Positions 40,131 through 52,387 of a stretch of DNA of 64,000 nucleotides are shown here, piece after piece. This DNA is from Lautropia sp. SCN 69-89 (GTDB lineage Bacteria; Pseudomonadota; Gammaproteobacteria; Burkholderiales; Burkholderiaceae_E). The translations under genes and the position numbers were made by a program. Positions within the stretch are counted from its first letter, which is position 1. Each line of letters opens with the position of its first letter. The DNA lies in NCBI GenBank assembly GCA_001724855.1, contig MEED01000030.1, positions 1 to 64,000 on the forward strand, read 5' to 3'. Under the pieces are notes generated by a model. That model did not search any database and was not told where the DNA came from. It saw nothing but the letters and a program-made list of their open reading frames with translations.

Positions 40131-40823
40131 TTGGCAGACGATCTGCGCGCGCAGTTTATCCGGTTCGCCGTCGAGAACGGCATCCTGCGTTTCGGCGAGT
40201 TCCGCACCAAGGCGGGACGGCTGTCGCCGTACTTCTTCAACGCCGGCCTGTTCAACGACGGCGCCTCGCTCGGGCAGCTCGCGCGCTTCTATGCGCGCAC
40301 GCTGCTGGCCGCCGAGCGCGGCGGCAGGGTGCGCTTCGACATGCTGTTCGGGCCGGCCTACAAGGGCATCACGCTGGCCAGCGCCACCGCGGTCGCGCTC
40401 GCGCAAGACGGGCGCAACGTCGCTTTCGCGTTCAACCGCAAGGAAGCGAAGGATCACGGCGAAGGCGGCACGCTGATCGGCGCGCCGCTGGCCGGCCGCG
40501 TCGTCATCGTCGACGACGTGATCAGCGCGGGCACCTCGGTGCGCGAATCGGTGGAATTGATCCGCGCGCACGGCGCCGAGCCCGCAGCGGTGCTGATCGC
40601 GCTCGATCGCCAGGAACGCAGCGGCGACGCCGAGCGCATCGGGGAGCGGTCGGCGGCACAGGAAGCCGAGCGGCTCTACGGCATCCCGGTGCTGTCGATC
40701 GCCACGCTCGCCGACCTGCTCGACTACCTGGGCTCGTCCGAGGCCAGCGGCGCGGGTATCGCGGCGCATCGCGACAGCGTCGCCGCCTACCGCGCGCGGT
40801 ACGGGGTACGGGCCGCCGGCTGA
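40131..40823 (+). CDS. pyrE: Orotate phosphoribosyltransferase PyrE
   Basis: A 230-residue PyrE making orotidine monophosphate from orotate and PRPP. The PRPP-binding motif is [40 protein letters not shown] and [19 protein letters not shown] are typical. The only suitable start is TTG at 40131. It is convergent with gatB (13 bp between stops). Confidence 0.92.
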   Translation: MADDLRAQFIRFAVENGILRFGEFRTKAGRLSPYFFNAGLFNDGASLGQLARFYARTLLAAERGGRVRFDMLFGPAYKGITLASATAVALAQDGRNVAFAFNRKEAKDHGEGGTLIGAPLAGRVVIVDDVISAGTSVRESVELIRAHGAEPAAVLIALDRQERSGDAERIGERSAAQEAERLYGIPVLSIATLADLLDYLGSSEASGAGIAAHRDSVAAYRARYGVRAAG

Positions 40824-40836
40824 AGCCGCCGCGCGC

Positions 40837-42327
<1,491 letters not shown>

Positions 42328-42354
42328 GCGTGTCGTGCCCGTGTCGCCCGAGAA

Positions 42355-42374
42355 GCGCGGCCTCAAGGCCGCGC
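42355..42374 (-). other. GC-rich hairpin over the lipoprotein stop codon
   Basis: GCGCGGCC and GGCCGCGC form a perfect 8-bp stem with a TCAA loop. It spans the stop codon of the lipoprotein gene, 28 bp before gatB. There is no T-run, so it is not a standard terminator; it may affect transcript processing or gatB translation. Confidence 0.4.
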
Positions 42375-42899
42375 GCAGCCGCCGGTGCCCGGGTCGAACA
42401 TCACCGGCCAGGCCTTGTCGTACACGCCCGGCGTGCAATGCTTCTCGCAGCCGGCGTGGCCCATCGTGATCCGGCGCGGATCCTGCCAGATCATCAGCTT
42501 GCATCCCTTGCCGTCGCGCTCGGCCAGTTCGACGTGCGGACGGCTGCGCGTCTGGCGAAACGACGCCAGCTCGAAGCTGCAGCTGCCGCGGCGGCCGATC
42601 TGCATCTGCCACGACAGCTGCTGCACCTGGTTGTCACGCACCACGAGCCGCGCGTTCTCGTGGAAGCCGTCTTCCTCGGTCTCGTTGCAGTAGCCGTCGA
42701 GGTTGATCGGCCGGTCGGCGATCGGGCCCGGTCGCGACGGCGCCGGACGCGCCGGTACGGTCGTCGGCCCGGGTGGTGGTGTCGGCGTCGGGGTCGGCCT
42801 GGGCGCGGGCGTCGGCGTGACGGGCGCGATCGGCCCGCAGGCGCCCAGCGCGGCCAGCAGCACGGCGAGCGCCGCCAGCGACAGCGCCCTGGCGATCAC
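42363..42899 (-). CDS. Hypothetical lipoprotein inserted in the gat operon
   Basis: A 178-residue lipoprotein: hydrophobic start [17 protein letters not shown] (lipobox LGAC), a Pro/Thr-rich linker of about 40 residues ([18 protein letters not shown]), then a compact domain of about 110 residues with five cysteines, beginning [13 protein letters not shown] and ending [19 protein letters not shown] do not recognise the domain. The GTG start overlaps the gatA stop, so it is translationally coupled to an enzyme of cytoplasmic tRNA modification while itself being exported. No functional link is apparent. Confidence 0.75.
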   Translation of the reverse strand: MIARALSLAALAVLLAALGACGPIAPVTPTPAPRPTPTPTPPPGPTTVPARPAPSRPGPIADRPINLDGYCNETEEDGFHENARLVVRDNQVQQLSWQMQIGRRGSCSFELASFRQTRSRPHVELAERDGKGCKLMIWQDPRRITMGHAGCEKHCTPGVYDKAWPVMFDPGTGGCARP

Positions 42900-44344
42900 G
42901 ACGGCCTCCGCGAGTGCCAGTCGGTCGCCTGCTGGAAGCGGTGCGCCGCGTTGAGCAGGCGCGCCTCGTCGAACCAGCGACCGACGAGCTGCAGGCCCAC
43001 CGGGCGCCCGCCCTGCCCGAAGCCCGCGGGCAGCGACATGCCCGGCAACCCGGCGAGCGAGGCCGGCAAGGTATAGATGTCGCCGAGGTAGTTCGCCACC
43101 GGATCGTCGACGATCGCGCCGATGTCCCAGGCGACAGTGGGCGCGACCGGGCCCGCGACGAGATCCACGGTTTCGAACACGCGCCGGAAGTCGTCGGCAA
43201 CGAGGCGGCGCAGCTTCTGCGCCTGCAGGTAATAGGCGTCGTAGTAGCCGTGCGACAGCACGTAGGTGCCCACCAGCACGCGCCGCTTCACTTCGGCGCC
43301 GAACCCCTCGGCGCGGGTGCGGCAGTACATGTCGAGAAGGTCGGAGTACTGCGCGGCGCGGTGGCCGTAGCGCACGCCGTCGAAGCGGCTCAGGTTGCTC
43401 GAAGCCTCGGCCGGCGCGATCACGTAGTAGGCGGGGATCGACAGCTCGGTCTGCGGCAGCGACACCTCGACGATCACCGCGCCCAGCCTGCGGAATTCGT
43501 CGATCGCGGCCTCGACCGCGGTACGCACGTCGGCCGCGAGGCCGGCGCCGAAGAACTCGCGCGGCACGCCGATGCGCAGGCCCTCGATCGGGCGGCCGAG
43601 TTCGCGGCCGAAATCCTCTTGCGGACGATCGACGCTGGTGGAGTCGCGCGGGTCGAAGCCGGCCATCGCACCGAGCACCGTGGCGCAGTCTTCCGCGCTA
43701 CCGGCGATCACGCCGCCCTGGTCGAGGCTGGACGCGAACGCGATCATGCCGTGCCGCGAGACGCGCCCGTAGGTCGGCTTGAGGCCGGTGACGCCGCACA
43801 TCGCCGCCGGCTGGCGGATCGAGCCGCCGGTGTCGGTGCCGGTGGCCGCGGGCACGAGGCCTGCGGCCACCGCGGCAGCCGAGCCGCCCGAGGAGCCGCC
43901 CGGAATCGCAGCGCGATCCCAGGGATTGCGCACCGGCCCGAAATGCGAGTGCTCGTTGGAGCCGCCCATCGCGAACTCGTCGCAGTTGGTCTTGCCCAGG
44001 CACACCGTGCCGGCCGCCGCCAGGCGCTCGACCACCGCGGCATCGAAGGGGCTCACGTAATGCTCGAGCATCTTCGAGCCCGCGGTCGAGCGCCATCCAC
44101 GCGTGACGAAGATGTCCTTGTGCGCGATCGGCACGCCGAGCAGCGCGCCGCGTTCGCCGCGCGCGCGCCGCGCATCGGCCTCGCGCGCCTGCGCGCGGGT
44201 GAGCTCGGGCTGCACGTCGATGAACGCGTTCAGGTCGCTGGCCGCGATGCGCGCCAGCCGCTCTTCGGCAAGCTCGAGCGCCGACGCCTCGCCGCGCTCG
44301 AGCAGCGCGGCCAGCGCGCGCAGCGAATCGGGTGCGCCGCTCAT
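42896..44344 (-). CDS. gatA: Aspartyl/glutamyl-tRNA amidotransferase subunit A
   Basis: A 482-residue amidase-signature enzyme that releases ammonia from glutamine for the GatCAB complex. The catalytic triad region shows Lys in [14 protein letters not shown], then [20 protein letters not shown] with [35 protein letters not shown] is also diagnostic. It follows gatC by 7 bp. Confidence 0.94.
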   Translation of the reverse strand: MSGAPDSLRALAALLERGEASALELAEERLARIAASDLNAFIDVQPELTRAQAREADARRARGERGALLGVPIAHKDIFVTRGWRSTAGSKMLEHYVSPFDAAVVERLAAAGTVCLGKTNCDEFAMGGSNEHSHFGPVRNPWDRAAIPGGSSGGSAAAVAAGLVPAATGTDTGGSIRQPAAMCGVTGLKPTYGRVSRHGMIAFASSLDQGGVIAGSAEDCATVLGAMAGFDPRDSTSVDRPQEDFGRELGRPIEGLRIGVPREFFGAGLAADVRTAVEAAIDEFRRLGAVIVEVSLPQTELSIPAYYVIAPAEASSNLSRFDGVRYGHRAAQYSDLLDMYCRTRAEGFGAEVKRRVLVGTYVLSHGYYDAYYLQAQKLRRLVADDFRRVFETVDLVAGPVAPTVAWDIGAIVDDPVANYLGDIYTLPASLAGLPGMSLPAGFGQGGRPVGLQLVGRWFDEARLLNAAHRFQQATDWHSRRPS

Positions 44345-44351
44345 CGGCTGC

Positions 44352-44639
44352 TCATTCGATCACGCGCGGCACCAGGTACAGGCCGCGCTCCACGCTGGGC
44401 GCCGCCGCCTGGTATTCGTCGCGCCGCTGCGGCTCGTCGGCCACGTCGTCGCGAAGCCGCAGGCTCATCTCGCCCGGATGCGTCATCGGCTCGACCCCCC
44501 GGGTATCGACCGACTGCAGCCGCTCGATCAGCCCGAACACCGCCTCGAGCTGGGTCAGCGTGCGCGCGGCCTCCTCCTCGCCCAGGCCGATGCGGGCGAG
44601 CATCGCGATGCGCTTGACGTCGTCGAGGGTCAGGGACAT
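44352..44639 (-). CDS. gatC: Aspartyl/glutamyl-tRNA amidotransferase subunit C
   Basis: A 95-residue GatC that wraps GatA and GatB together. The N-terminal [20 protein letters not shown] and the central [19 protein letters not shown] are typical. It leads the operon and is divergent from mreB across a 242-bp intergenic region. Confidence 0.92.
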   Translation of the reverse strand: MSLTLDDVKRIAMLARIGLGEEEAARTLTQLEAVFGLIERLQSVDTRGVEPMTHPGEMSLRLRDDVADEPQRRDEYQAAAPSVERGLYLVPRVIE

Positions 44640-45924
<1,285 letters not shown>

Positions 45925-45925
<1 letters not shown>

Positions 45926-45942
45926 GGCCTGCCCGCAGGCCC
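45925..45942 (+). other. Hairpin at the mreB-mreC junction
   Basis: GGGCCTG and CAGGCCC form a perfect 7-bp stem with the 4-base loop CCCG. It starts at the last base of the mreB stop codon and ends 27 bases before mreC. No T-run follows, so it could be a processing or attenuation site that lowers mreC relative to mreB. Confidence 0.45.
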
Positions 45943-45969
45943 TCGTAGCGTCCGCGAGGCTTTCCCGGA

Positions 45970-46866
45970 GTGGACCACAGCCCGCCGCCGTTCTTCAAGC
46001 AAGGCCCGTCCGCCAACGCCCGGCTGCTGTTCTTCTCGCTGCTCGCAATCGCGCTGCTCGTCGTCGACTCCAGGCTCGAAGTGCTCGGACGCCTGCGCCA
46101 GGGCATCGCGACGGTGCTGTATCCGGTGCAGCGCACGCTGCTGGTGCCGCGCGACGTGATCGGGGTGGGCGCCGAATACCTGGCCGAGGTCGGCCGGCTG
46201 CGCGCCGAGAACGCCGAGCTGCGCCGCCTCGAGGCGGCCAACGCCAACGCGCTGCTGCAGACCGAGCAACTGGTGGCCGAGAACCAGCAACTGCGCCAGC
46301 TGCTGGCGATGCGCGAGCGCACCGCGATCCGTTCGGCGGTGGCCGAGGTGCTCTACGACGCGCGCGACTCGTTCTCGCGAAAGCTGGTGCTCGACAAGGG
46401 ACAGCAAAGCGGCGTGATCGCCGGCCAGCCGGTCATCGACGCCTCGGGCGTCGTCGGCCAGGTCACGCGGGTCTACCCGCTGTCGAGCGAAGTCACGCTG
46501 ATCACCGACCGCAGGTCGACGATCCCGGTGGAGATCCGCCGCACCGGCGAGCGCTCGGTCGCCTTCGGCGGCTCGCCCGACGGGACGATCGAATTGCGCT
46601 ACCTGCGCACCAGCGCCGACGTGCGCGAGGGAGACCAGTTGGTCACCTCCGGGCTGGACGGGCTGTTCCCTCCGGGCTTGCCGGTGGGTACGGTGCGCTC
46701 GGTGGAAACCGGTTCGTCGGCATTCGTGCGCGTGGTGGTCGAACCGGCGGCGCACGCCGAGCGCACCCGGCTGCTGCTGATCCTGCTGGCCGAACCGCCG
46801 GCGCAAGCGGCACCGCCGCCCGAGGAGCCGGCTGGCGAGTCGCGCCGGCGGCGTCGCGGGGGCTGA
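45970..46866 (+). CDS. mreC: Rod shape-determining protein MreC
   Basis: A 298-residue MreC. One membrane helix at about residues 18-37 (LLFFSLLAIALLVVDSRLEV) is followed by a coiled coil (AEVGRLRAENAELRRLEAAN) and the periplasmic double beta-barrel (SGVVGQVTRVYPLSSEVTLI). It links MreB to PBP2. GTG start at 45970 after GGAG. The last 30 residues are Pro/Ala/Arg-rich. Confidence 0.92.
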   Translation: MDHSPPPFFKQGPSANARLLFFSLLAIALLVVDSRLEVLGRLRQGIATVLYPVQRTLLVPRDVIGVGAEYLAEVGRLRAENAELRRLEAANANALLQTEQLVAENQQLRQLLAMRERTAIRSAVAEVLYDARDSFSRKLVLDKGQQSGVIAGQPVIDASGVVGQVTRVYPLSSEVTLITDRRSTIPVEIRRTGERSVAFGGSPDGTIELRYLRTSADVREGDQLVTSGLDGLFPPGLPVGTVRSVETGSSAFVRVVVEPAAHAERTRLLLILLAEPPAQAAPPPEEPAGESRRRRRGG

Positions 46867-46870
46867 CGCC

Positions 46871-47386
46871 ATGCAGATGCGTCCGCACTACCTGCTGCTT
46901 CCGGCGAACCGGGCGTTCATCACGTTCACGATCGCCTCGGCGTTCCTGCTCAACGTGCTGCCATGGGGACGCGCGACCGGCGTACCCGACCTCCTCGCGC
47001 TGGTGCTGGTATTCTGGAACATCCACCAACCGAGAATGGTCGGGATCGGCATCGCGTTCCTGTTCGGGCTGCTGATGGACGTGCACGACGCAGCCCTGCT
47101 CGGCGAGCATGCACTGGCCTACACGCTGCTGTCGTACGGAGCGCTGAGCCTGCACCGGCGGGTACCGTGGTTCCGCCTGCCCGGCCAGATGGCCCACGTG
47201 CTTCCGCTGTTCCTGGTCACGCAACTGGTGCTGCTCGTGGTGCGCATGGCCGTCGGCGCAGGCTTCCCCGGCTGGTCGTGGTTCCTGCAGAGCTTCAGCT
47301 GCACGCTGTTGTGGCCGGTGGCGCACTGGCTGCTGCTGGCGCCGCAGCGGCGCGCCGTCGACCGCGACGAGAACCGGCCGATCTGA
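46871..47386 (+). CDS. mreD: Rod shape-determining protein MreD
   Basis: A 171-residue inner membrane protein with about five helices. NVLPWGRATGVPDLLALVLV-FWNI, FLFGLLMDVHDAALLGEHAL and the C-terminal LLWPVAHWLLLAPQRR are typical of MreD. It begins four bases after mreC and is part of the elongasome. Confidence 0.9.
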   Translation: MQMRPHYLLLPANRAFITFTIASAFLLNVLPWGRATGVPDLLALVLVFWNIHQPRMVGIGIAFLFGLLMDVHDAALLGEHALAYTLLSYGALSLHRRVPWFRLPGQMAHVLPLFLVTQLVLLVVRMAVGAGFPGWSWFLQSFSCTLLWPVAHWLLLAPQRRAVDRDENRPI

Positions 47387-47408
47387 GACGTACTGATCCG
47401 ACTGCGAG

Positions 47409-49355
47409 ATGGTCGAAGTCCGCGACACCGAGCGCGACCTGTACCGGCTGCGGCTGCGGCTGGCGATTGCGATGGGGCTGGTGCTGACCTGCTTCGGCCT
47501 GCTGGTCGGGCGCTTCGTCTACCTGCAGGTCTACCGCTATGCCGACTTCCACGCGCAGGCCGAGGACAACCGCATCGCACTGGTCCCGGCGCCGCCTGCG
47601 CGCGGCCTGATCTTCGATCGCAACGGCGTGCTGCTCGCCGAGAACGTGTCGGCCTACACGCTGGAGATCTCGCCCAAGCGGGTGGGCCGGCTCGAGGACA
47701 CGATCGCCGCGCTCTCCGGCGTCGTCGAGATCACCGCGCGCGACCGGCAGCGCTTCCGCCGGCTGCTCGAGGACTCGCGCAGCTCCGACAGCGTGCCGCT
47801 GAAGGTGCGGCTCACCGACGAGGAGGTCGCGCGCCTGGCGGCGAACCGCTTCCGCTTTCCCGGCGTGGAGATCAGCGCGCGGCTGTTCCGGAACTACCCG
47901 CTCGGCGAGACCGCCGCGCACGTGATCGGGCACATCGGTCGCATCTCCCCGGACGACAAGCGCCGGCTCGAGGACCAGGAGCTGCTGTCGAACTATGCGG
48001 GCTCGACCCACATCGGCAAGATCGGCGTCGAGGCCTCGTACGAATCGGCGCTGCACGGCCGGGTCGGCTTCGAGGAGGTCGAGGTGTCGGCCGGCGGGCG
48101 CATCGTGCGCAGGCTGTCGCGCCGGCCGCCCGTGCCCGGCTCGAACCTGGTGCTGTCGATCGACATCCGCCTGCAGAAACTCGCCGAGGAACTCTACGGC
48201 GCACGGCGCGGCGCCCTGGTGGCGATCGAACCGAAGACCGGCGACGTGCTGGCCTTCGTCTCGCGTCCGTCGTTCGACCCCAACCTGTTCGTCGACGGCG
48301 TCGACTCGCAGACCTGGCAAGCGCTGAACGAGGATCCCGACAAGCCGCTGATGAACCGGCCGCTGCGCGGCACCTATCCGCCCGGTTCCACCTACAAGCC
48401 GTTCATGGCACTGGCGGCGCTGATGTCCGGTACGCGCACGCCGCAGGACACGATCTCCGACCCCGGATATTTCCAGCTCGGCAACCACCGGTTTCGCGAC
48501 TCCAGGCCGTCGGGCAACGGCATCGTCGACCTGCGCAAGTCGATCGTCGTCTCCAGCGACACCTATTACTACAAGGTCGCCTACGACATGGGCGTCGACC
48601 GGATCCACGACTTCATGAAGCCGTGGGGCTTCGGCCAGCTCACCGGCATCGACCTCGAGCACGAGAACACCGGCGTGCTGCCGTCCTCGCAATGGAAGTT
48701 CAAGCGCTTCAAGCAGAAGTGGTTTCCGGGCGAGACGCCGTCGATCGGCATCGGCCAGGGCTACAACTCGTTCACGATCCTGCAGCTCGCGCACGCGACG
48801 GCCACGCTGGCCAACGACGGCATCGTGATGCGGCCGCACGTGGTGCAGGCCATCGAGGATCCGATGACGCACAAGCGGCAGCGCACCGTGCCCTCCGAGA
48901 GCTACCGCATCGACCTGCGGCGCGACTACCTCGATCTGGTCAAGAGCGCGCTGGTCGACGTCAACCGCTTCGGAACGGGGCGCATCGCGTTCGCCAACAC
49001 CGGATACGTCGCGGCAGGCAAGACCGGAACCGCGCAGGTGATCGGCATCAAGCAGGGCGAGCGCTACGACGCCAGGCGCATCGCCGAACGCCACCGCGAC
49101 CACTCGCTGTTCATGGCCTTCGCGCCGGTCGACGACCCGAAGATCGCGGTGGCGATCATCGTCGAGAACGGCGGCTTCGGCGCGCAGGCGGCTGCGCCGA
49201 TCGCGCGCAAGCTGTTCGACTTCTACCTGCTCGGCAAGCTGCCGAGCGAGGTGCCCGAGGACCTGCTGCCCCGGCTGCTCGACGAAGCCGAGCTGCGCGA
49301 CGTGCCGGAAAGCGTCGAGCCCGAGCAGGTCGCGGAACCGGAGCCGAAGCCGTGA
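47409..49355 (+). CDS. mrdA: Penicillin-binding protein 2 (peptidoglycan D,D-transpeptidase MrdA)
   Basis: A 648-residue class B penicillin-binding protein. One N-terminal helix (about residues 15-38) precedes the dimerisation domain (RGLIFDRNGVLLAENVSAYT). The transpeptidase domain has the SxxK motif at Ser327-Lys330 (GTYPPGSTYKPFMAL), SSDTYYYKVA as the SxN-like box, and AGKTGTAQVIG as the KTG box. It cross-links lateral-wall peptidoglycan together with RodA. The stop overlaps the GTG start of mrdB. Confidence 0.95.
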   Translation: MVEVRDTERDLYRLRLRLAIAMGLVLTCFGLLVGRFVYLQVYRYADFHAQAEDNRIALVPAPPARGLIFDRNGVLLAENVSAYTLEISPKRVGRLEDTIAALSGVVEITARDRQRFRRLLEDSRSSDSVPLKVRLTDEEVARLAANRFRFPGVEISARLFRNYPLGETAAHVIGHIGRISPDDKRRLEDQELLSNYAGSTHIGKIGVEASYESALHGRVGFEEVEVSAGGRIVRRLSRRPPVPGSNLVLSIDIRLQKLAEELYGARRGALVAIEPKTGDVLAFVSRPSFDPNLFVDGVDSQTWQALNEDPDKPLMNRPLRGTYPPGSTYKPFMALAALMSGTRTPQDTISDPGYFQLGNHRFRDSRPSGNGIVDLRKSIVVSSDTYYYKVAYDMGVDRIHDFMKPWGFGQLTGIDLEHENTGVLPSSQWKFKRFKQKWFPGETPSIGIGQGYNSFTILQLAHATATLANDGIVMRPHVVQAIEDPMTHKRQRTVPSESYRIDLRRDYLDLVKSALVDVNRFGTGRIAFANTGYVAAGKTGTAQVIGIKQGERYDARRIAERHRDHSLFMAFAPVDDPKIAVAIIVENGGFGAQAAAPIARKLFDFYLLGKLPSEVPEDLLPRLLDEAELRDVPESVEPEQVAEPEPKP

Positions 49356-50464
49356 TCCACGAGCAGCCGTCGCTGTGGCAGCGCCTGCGCCCGCGCGTGC
49401 TGGTGTTCGACGGGCCGCTGTTGCTGGCCCTGGCGCTGCTCGCAGCGCTGAGCCTCGTGAACATGTACTCGGCCGCGCTCGATTTCGACGGGCGCCTGGC
49501 GGACCACGGCCGCAACCTGCTGATCGCCTTCGCGGTCATGTGGATCGCCGCGAGCCTGCCGCTGCGCTGGGTCCAGCGCTCGGCGGTGCCGCTCTACCTG
49601 TTCGGCCTGGCGTTGCTGGTGGCGGTGGCGCTGTTCGGCGACATCTCGAAAGGCGCGCGGCGCTGGCTCGACCTCGGCGTCACGCGCATCCAGCCGTCGG
49701 AGCTGATGAAGATCGCGATGCCGCTGATGCTCGCCTGGTACTTCCAGCAGCGCGAAGGCGCCCGCGGCTGGGCCGACTTCGTCGTGGCTGGCGTGCTGCT
49801 CGCGCTTCCGGTCTGGCTGATCGCCCGCCAGCCCGACCTGGGCACCGCACTGCTGGTCTCGGCCGCCGGGGTCTACGCGATCTTCTTCGCCGGACTGAGC
49901 TGGAAGGTGATCGCCGGCGGCCTCGTCGCCGGCCTCGCGGCGATGCCGGTGCTGTGGTCGGCCATGCACGACTACCAGCGGCACCGCATCCTGATGATGA
50001 TCGACCCGTCCTCCGATCCGCTGGGCAAGGGCTTCCACGTGATCCAGTCGACGATCGCGGTCGGCTCTGGCGGCATCTGGGGCAAGGGCTGGACCGCCGG
50101 AACGCAGGCGCACCTCGAGTTCATTCCCGAACGCACCACCGACTTCATCTTCGCCGTGTTCTCGGAGGAATTCGGGCTCGTCGGCAACCTGGTGCTGCTG
50201 ACGGTCTACCTGCTGCTGATCGGCCGCGGGCTGGTGATCGCCGCCAACGGCGCGAACATCTTCGCGCGGCTGCTCGCCGGCTCGATCACGCTGATCTTCT
50301 TCACCTACGCGTTCGTGAACATCGGCATGGTGTCGGGCATCCTGCCGGTGGTCGGCGTGCCGCTGCCGCTGATGTCGTACGGCGGCACCGCGATGGTCAC
50401 GCTCGGCTTCGGCGCGGGGCTGCTGATGGCGATCAGCCGTCAGCGCAAGCTGGTGCAGACCTGA
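49352..50464 (+). CDS. mrdB: Peptidoglycan glycosyltransferase RodA (MrdB)
   Basis: A 370-residue SEDS-family polymerase with about ten helices. GARRWLDLGVTRIQPSELMK, the catalytic-Asp region DYQRHRILMMIDPSSDPLGK, GWTAGTQAHLEFIPERTTDF and PLPLMSYGGTAMVTLGFGAG are all present. It polymerises glycan strands for cell elongation and partners PBP2. GTG start at 49352. Confidence 0.94.
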   Translation: MIHEQPSLWQRLRPRVLVFDGPLLLALALLAALSLVNMYSAALDFDGRLADHGRNLLIAFAVMWIAASLPLRWVQRSAVPLYLFGLALLVAVALFGDISKGARRWLDLGVTRIQPSELMKIAMPLMLAWYFQQREGARGWADFVVAGVLLALPVWLIARQPDLGTALLVSAAGVYAIFFAGLSWKVIAGGLVAGLAAMPVLWSAMHDYQRHRILMMIDPSSDPLGKGFHVIQSTIAVGSGGIWGKGWTAGTQAHLEFIPERTTDFIFAVFSEEFGLVGNLVLLTVYLLLIGRGLVIAANGANIFARLLAGSITLIFFTYAFVNIGMVSGILPVVGVPLPLMSYGGTAMVTLGFGAGLLMAISRQRKLVQT

Positions 50465-50482
50465 GCCAGGCGCGCCGCGGCC

Positions 50483-51490
50483 TCATTCGCCGGCCACGCG
50501 CAACATGATCTTGCCGATGTGCCGCGACGACTCCATCAGCTCGTGCGCGCGCGCCGCGTCGGCCAGCGCGAAGGTCTCGTGGATCACCGGCTGCACCTTG
50601 CCCGAGGCGAGAAGCGGCCAGGCCTGCTCGCGCAATTGCGCGGCGATCCGCGCCTTGTCGGCCGCGCTGCGCGGGCGCAGCGTCGAGCCGGTCCAGGTGA
50701 GGCGCTTGACCATCAGCGGCGTGCAGTCGATCTCCGCCTTCGGCCCGTTCAGGAACGCGATCTGCACCAGGCGGCCCTCGATCGCAAGCGCCTTGAAATT
50801 GCGCGCGATGTAATCGCCGCCCACCATGTCGAGGATCAGGTCGACGCCGCGCCGACCGGTGAGCGAGGCGATGCGCTCGACGAAATCCTCGCGGCGGTAG
50901 TCGATCGCCGCGCTGGCGCCGAGCCGCTCGCACACCGCCGCCTTCTCGGGGCCACCCACCGTGGCGTAGACGGTGGCGCCGCGCGCGTGCGCCAGCTGGA
51001 TCGCCGTCAGCCCGATCCCCGACGAGCCGCCATGCACCAGGAAGGTCTCGCCGGCCGCGAGCCGGCCGCGCTCGAACACGTTGGTCCAGACGGTGAAGAA
51101 GTTCTCGGGCAGCGCCGCGGCCTGCAGCAGTGACAGGCCCTGCGGCACCGGCAGTGCCTGTCCGGCAGGCGCCACCGCGTATTCGGCATAGCCGCCGCCG
51201 TTGGTGAGCGCACAGACCGCGTCGCCGATCTTCGGTTCGCTGACGCCCTCGCCCAGCGCCACGACGTGCCCCGACACCTCGAGGCCGATCACCGGGGAGG
51301 CGCCGGGCGGCGGCGGATAGCGTCCCTGCCGCTGCGCGACGTCGGGCCGGTTGACGCCGGCCCAGGCCACGCGGATCAGCACTTCGCCGGCCGCGGGCGC
51401 GGGCACCGGCATGCGGCCGGCTCGCAGGACCGACGGCGCGCCGCCGGCGCCGTGATCGACGAATTCCATCGTTGCGGGGATCTGACTCAT
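50483..51490 (-). CDS. NADPH:quinone oxidoreductase family protein (PIG3-like)
   Basis: A 335-residue zinc-independent medium-chain dehydrogenase of the QOR2/TP53I3 (PIG3) type. GVNRPDVAQRQGRYPPPPGA, GGGYAEYAVAPAGQALPVP, LPENFFTVWTNVFERGRL and the cofactor motif VHGGSSGIGLTAIQLAHARG are diagnostic. It reduces quinones with NADPH. It is divergent from the deaminase-like gene of the next operon. Confidence 0.87.
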   Translation of the reverse strand: MSQIPATMEFVDHGAGGAPSVLRAGRMPVPAPAAGEVLIRVAWAGVNRPDVAQRQGRYPPPPGASPVIGLEVSGHVVALGEGVSEPKIGDAVCALTNGGGYAEYAVAPAGQALPVPQGLSLLQAAALPENFFTVWTNVFERGRLAAGETFLVHGGSSGIGLTAIQLAHARGATVYATVGGPEKAAVCERLGASAAIDYRREDFVERIASLTGRRGVDLILDMVGGDYIARNFKALAIEGRLVQIAFLNGPKAEIDCTPLMVKRLTWTGSTLRPRSAADKARIAAQLREQAWPLLASGKVQPVIHETFALADAARAHELMESSRHIGKIMLRVAGE

Positions 51491-51570
51491 GACCTGACCC
51501 GGATGCTTGCGCGGGCCGGCCGCGTCGCGCATAGTCGCCCGACCGGACCCTTGTGACCGAGGAAGCAAAG

Positions 51571-52368
51571 GTGGCCACCATACACAATTCCGCCGGCGCG
51601 GACTACGCCTTCCTGGAGGGCGGGCGGGCCTTCTCCGCCGGCGTGATCGCGCTGCCGGGCTTCGAGATCGTGCGGGCACGGTTCGCGCGCGCGTTGCCGA
51701 TCGCCGAGGGTTTCGAGGCGATCGGCGCACACCTTCGCGAGCGTCATCGCCCGCTCACCGCGCTGTGCGCGGCCGAGCTGCGCTCGCCCGAGCCGGTGGG
51801 GCTGGCGGGCTTCGGCGAGTTCAACGCCGGCTGGGTCGAGGTGCTCGAGCGCTGGGGCCTGTATCGCAACGAGCTGAATCCGGTGGCGCGCAGCAACGTC
51901 TGCCCGGTGCACGACGCGCCGGCGCAGCCCGTCTTTCATGCGTTCAGCTACACGGTGCCCACCGGTGCCGCCCACGCCGGCTTCCTGACCACCTCCGACC
52001 ACGCGGCCGATGCGCCCGGCCCGCGCAGCTTCGTGATCGCCGGCTACGCCGAGTGGGAGCAGGGCACGCCGTTTCCCGACGGCATCGTCGCATACCGCGA
52101 CACCTCGCCGGCCGGGCTGGCACGCAAGGCGGCCTTCGTGCTCGACGGCCTGCAGCGCAACACCGCCGCGCTCGGCGGCGACTGGAACGCGGTGACTGCG
52201 GTCCAGGTCTACAGCGCGCACGACATCGGCGCGCTGGTGCCGGGCCAGTTCGCGCCGCGCGGCCTGGCCCGGCTCGGCATCGACTGGCACGTCTGCCGCC
52301 CGCCGGTCGAAGGCCTCGAATTCGAGATCGACGTGCGCTGCGTGCGCCGCGAACTGGTGATCGATTGA
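51571..52368 (+). CDS. CnbZ/Rid-like deaminase (2-aminomuconate deaminase family)
   Basis: A protein of about 265 residues. The C-terminal half (FVIAGYAEWEQGTPFPDGIV, DTSPAGLARKAAFVLDGLQR, VTAVQVYSAHDIGALV, WHVCRPPVEGLEFEIDVR) resembles the group containing 2-amino-5-chloromuconate deaminase CnbZ, which relates to the Rid (YjgF) fold. Such enzymes hydrolyse enamine/imine carbons and release ammonia. The start chosen is GTG 51571, with GAGGAA six bases before; GTG 51553 is an alternative. It is the first gene of a six-gene operon. Family call moderate, substrate unknown. Confidence 0.6.
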   Translation: MATIHNSAGADYAFLEGGRAFSAGVIALPGFEIVRARFARALPIAEGFEAIGAHLRERHRPLTALCAAELRSPEPVGLAGFGEFNAGWVEVLERWGLYRNELNPVARSNVCPVHDAPAQPVFHAFSYTVPTGAAHAGFLTTSDHAADAPGPRSFVIAGYAEWEQGTPFPDGIVAYRDTSPAGLARKAAFVLDGLQRNTAALGGDWNAVTAVQVYSAHDIGALVPGQFAPRGLARLGIDWHVCRPPVEGLEFEIDVRCVRRELVID

Positions 52369-52387
52369 ACGCAGACCGGGAGACACG

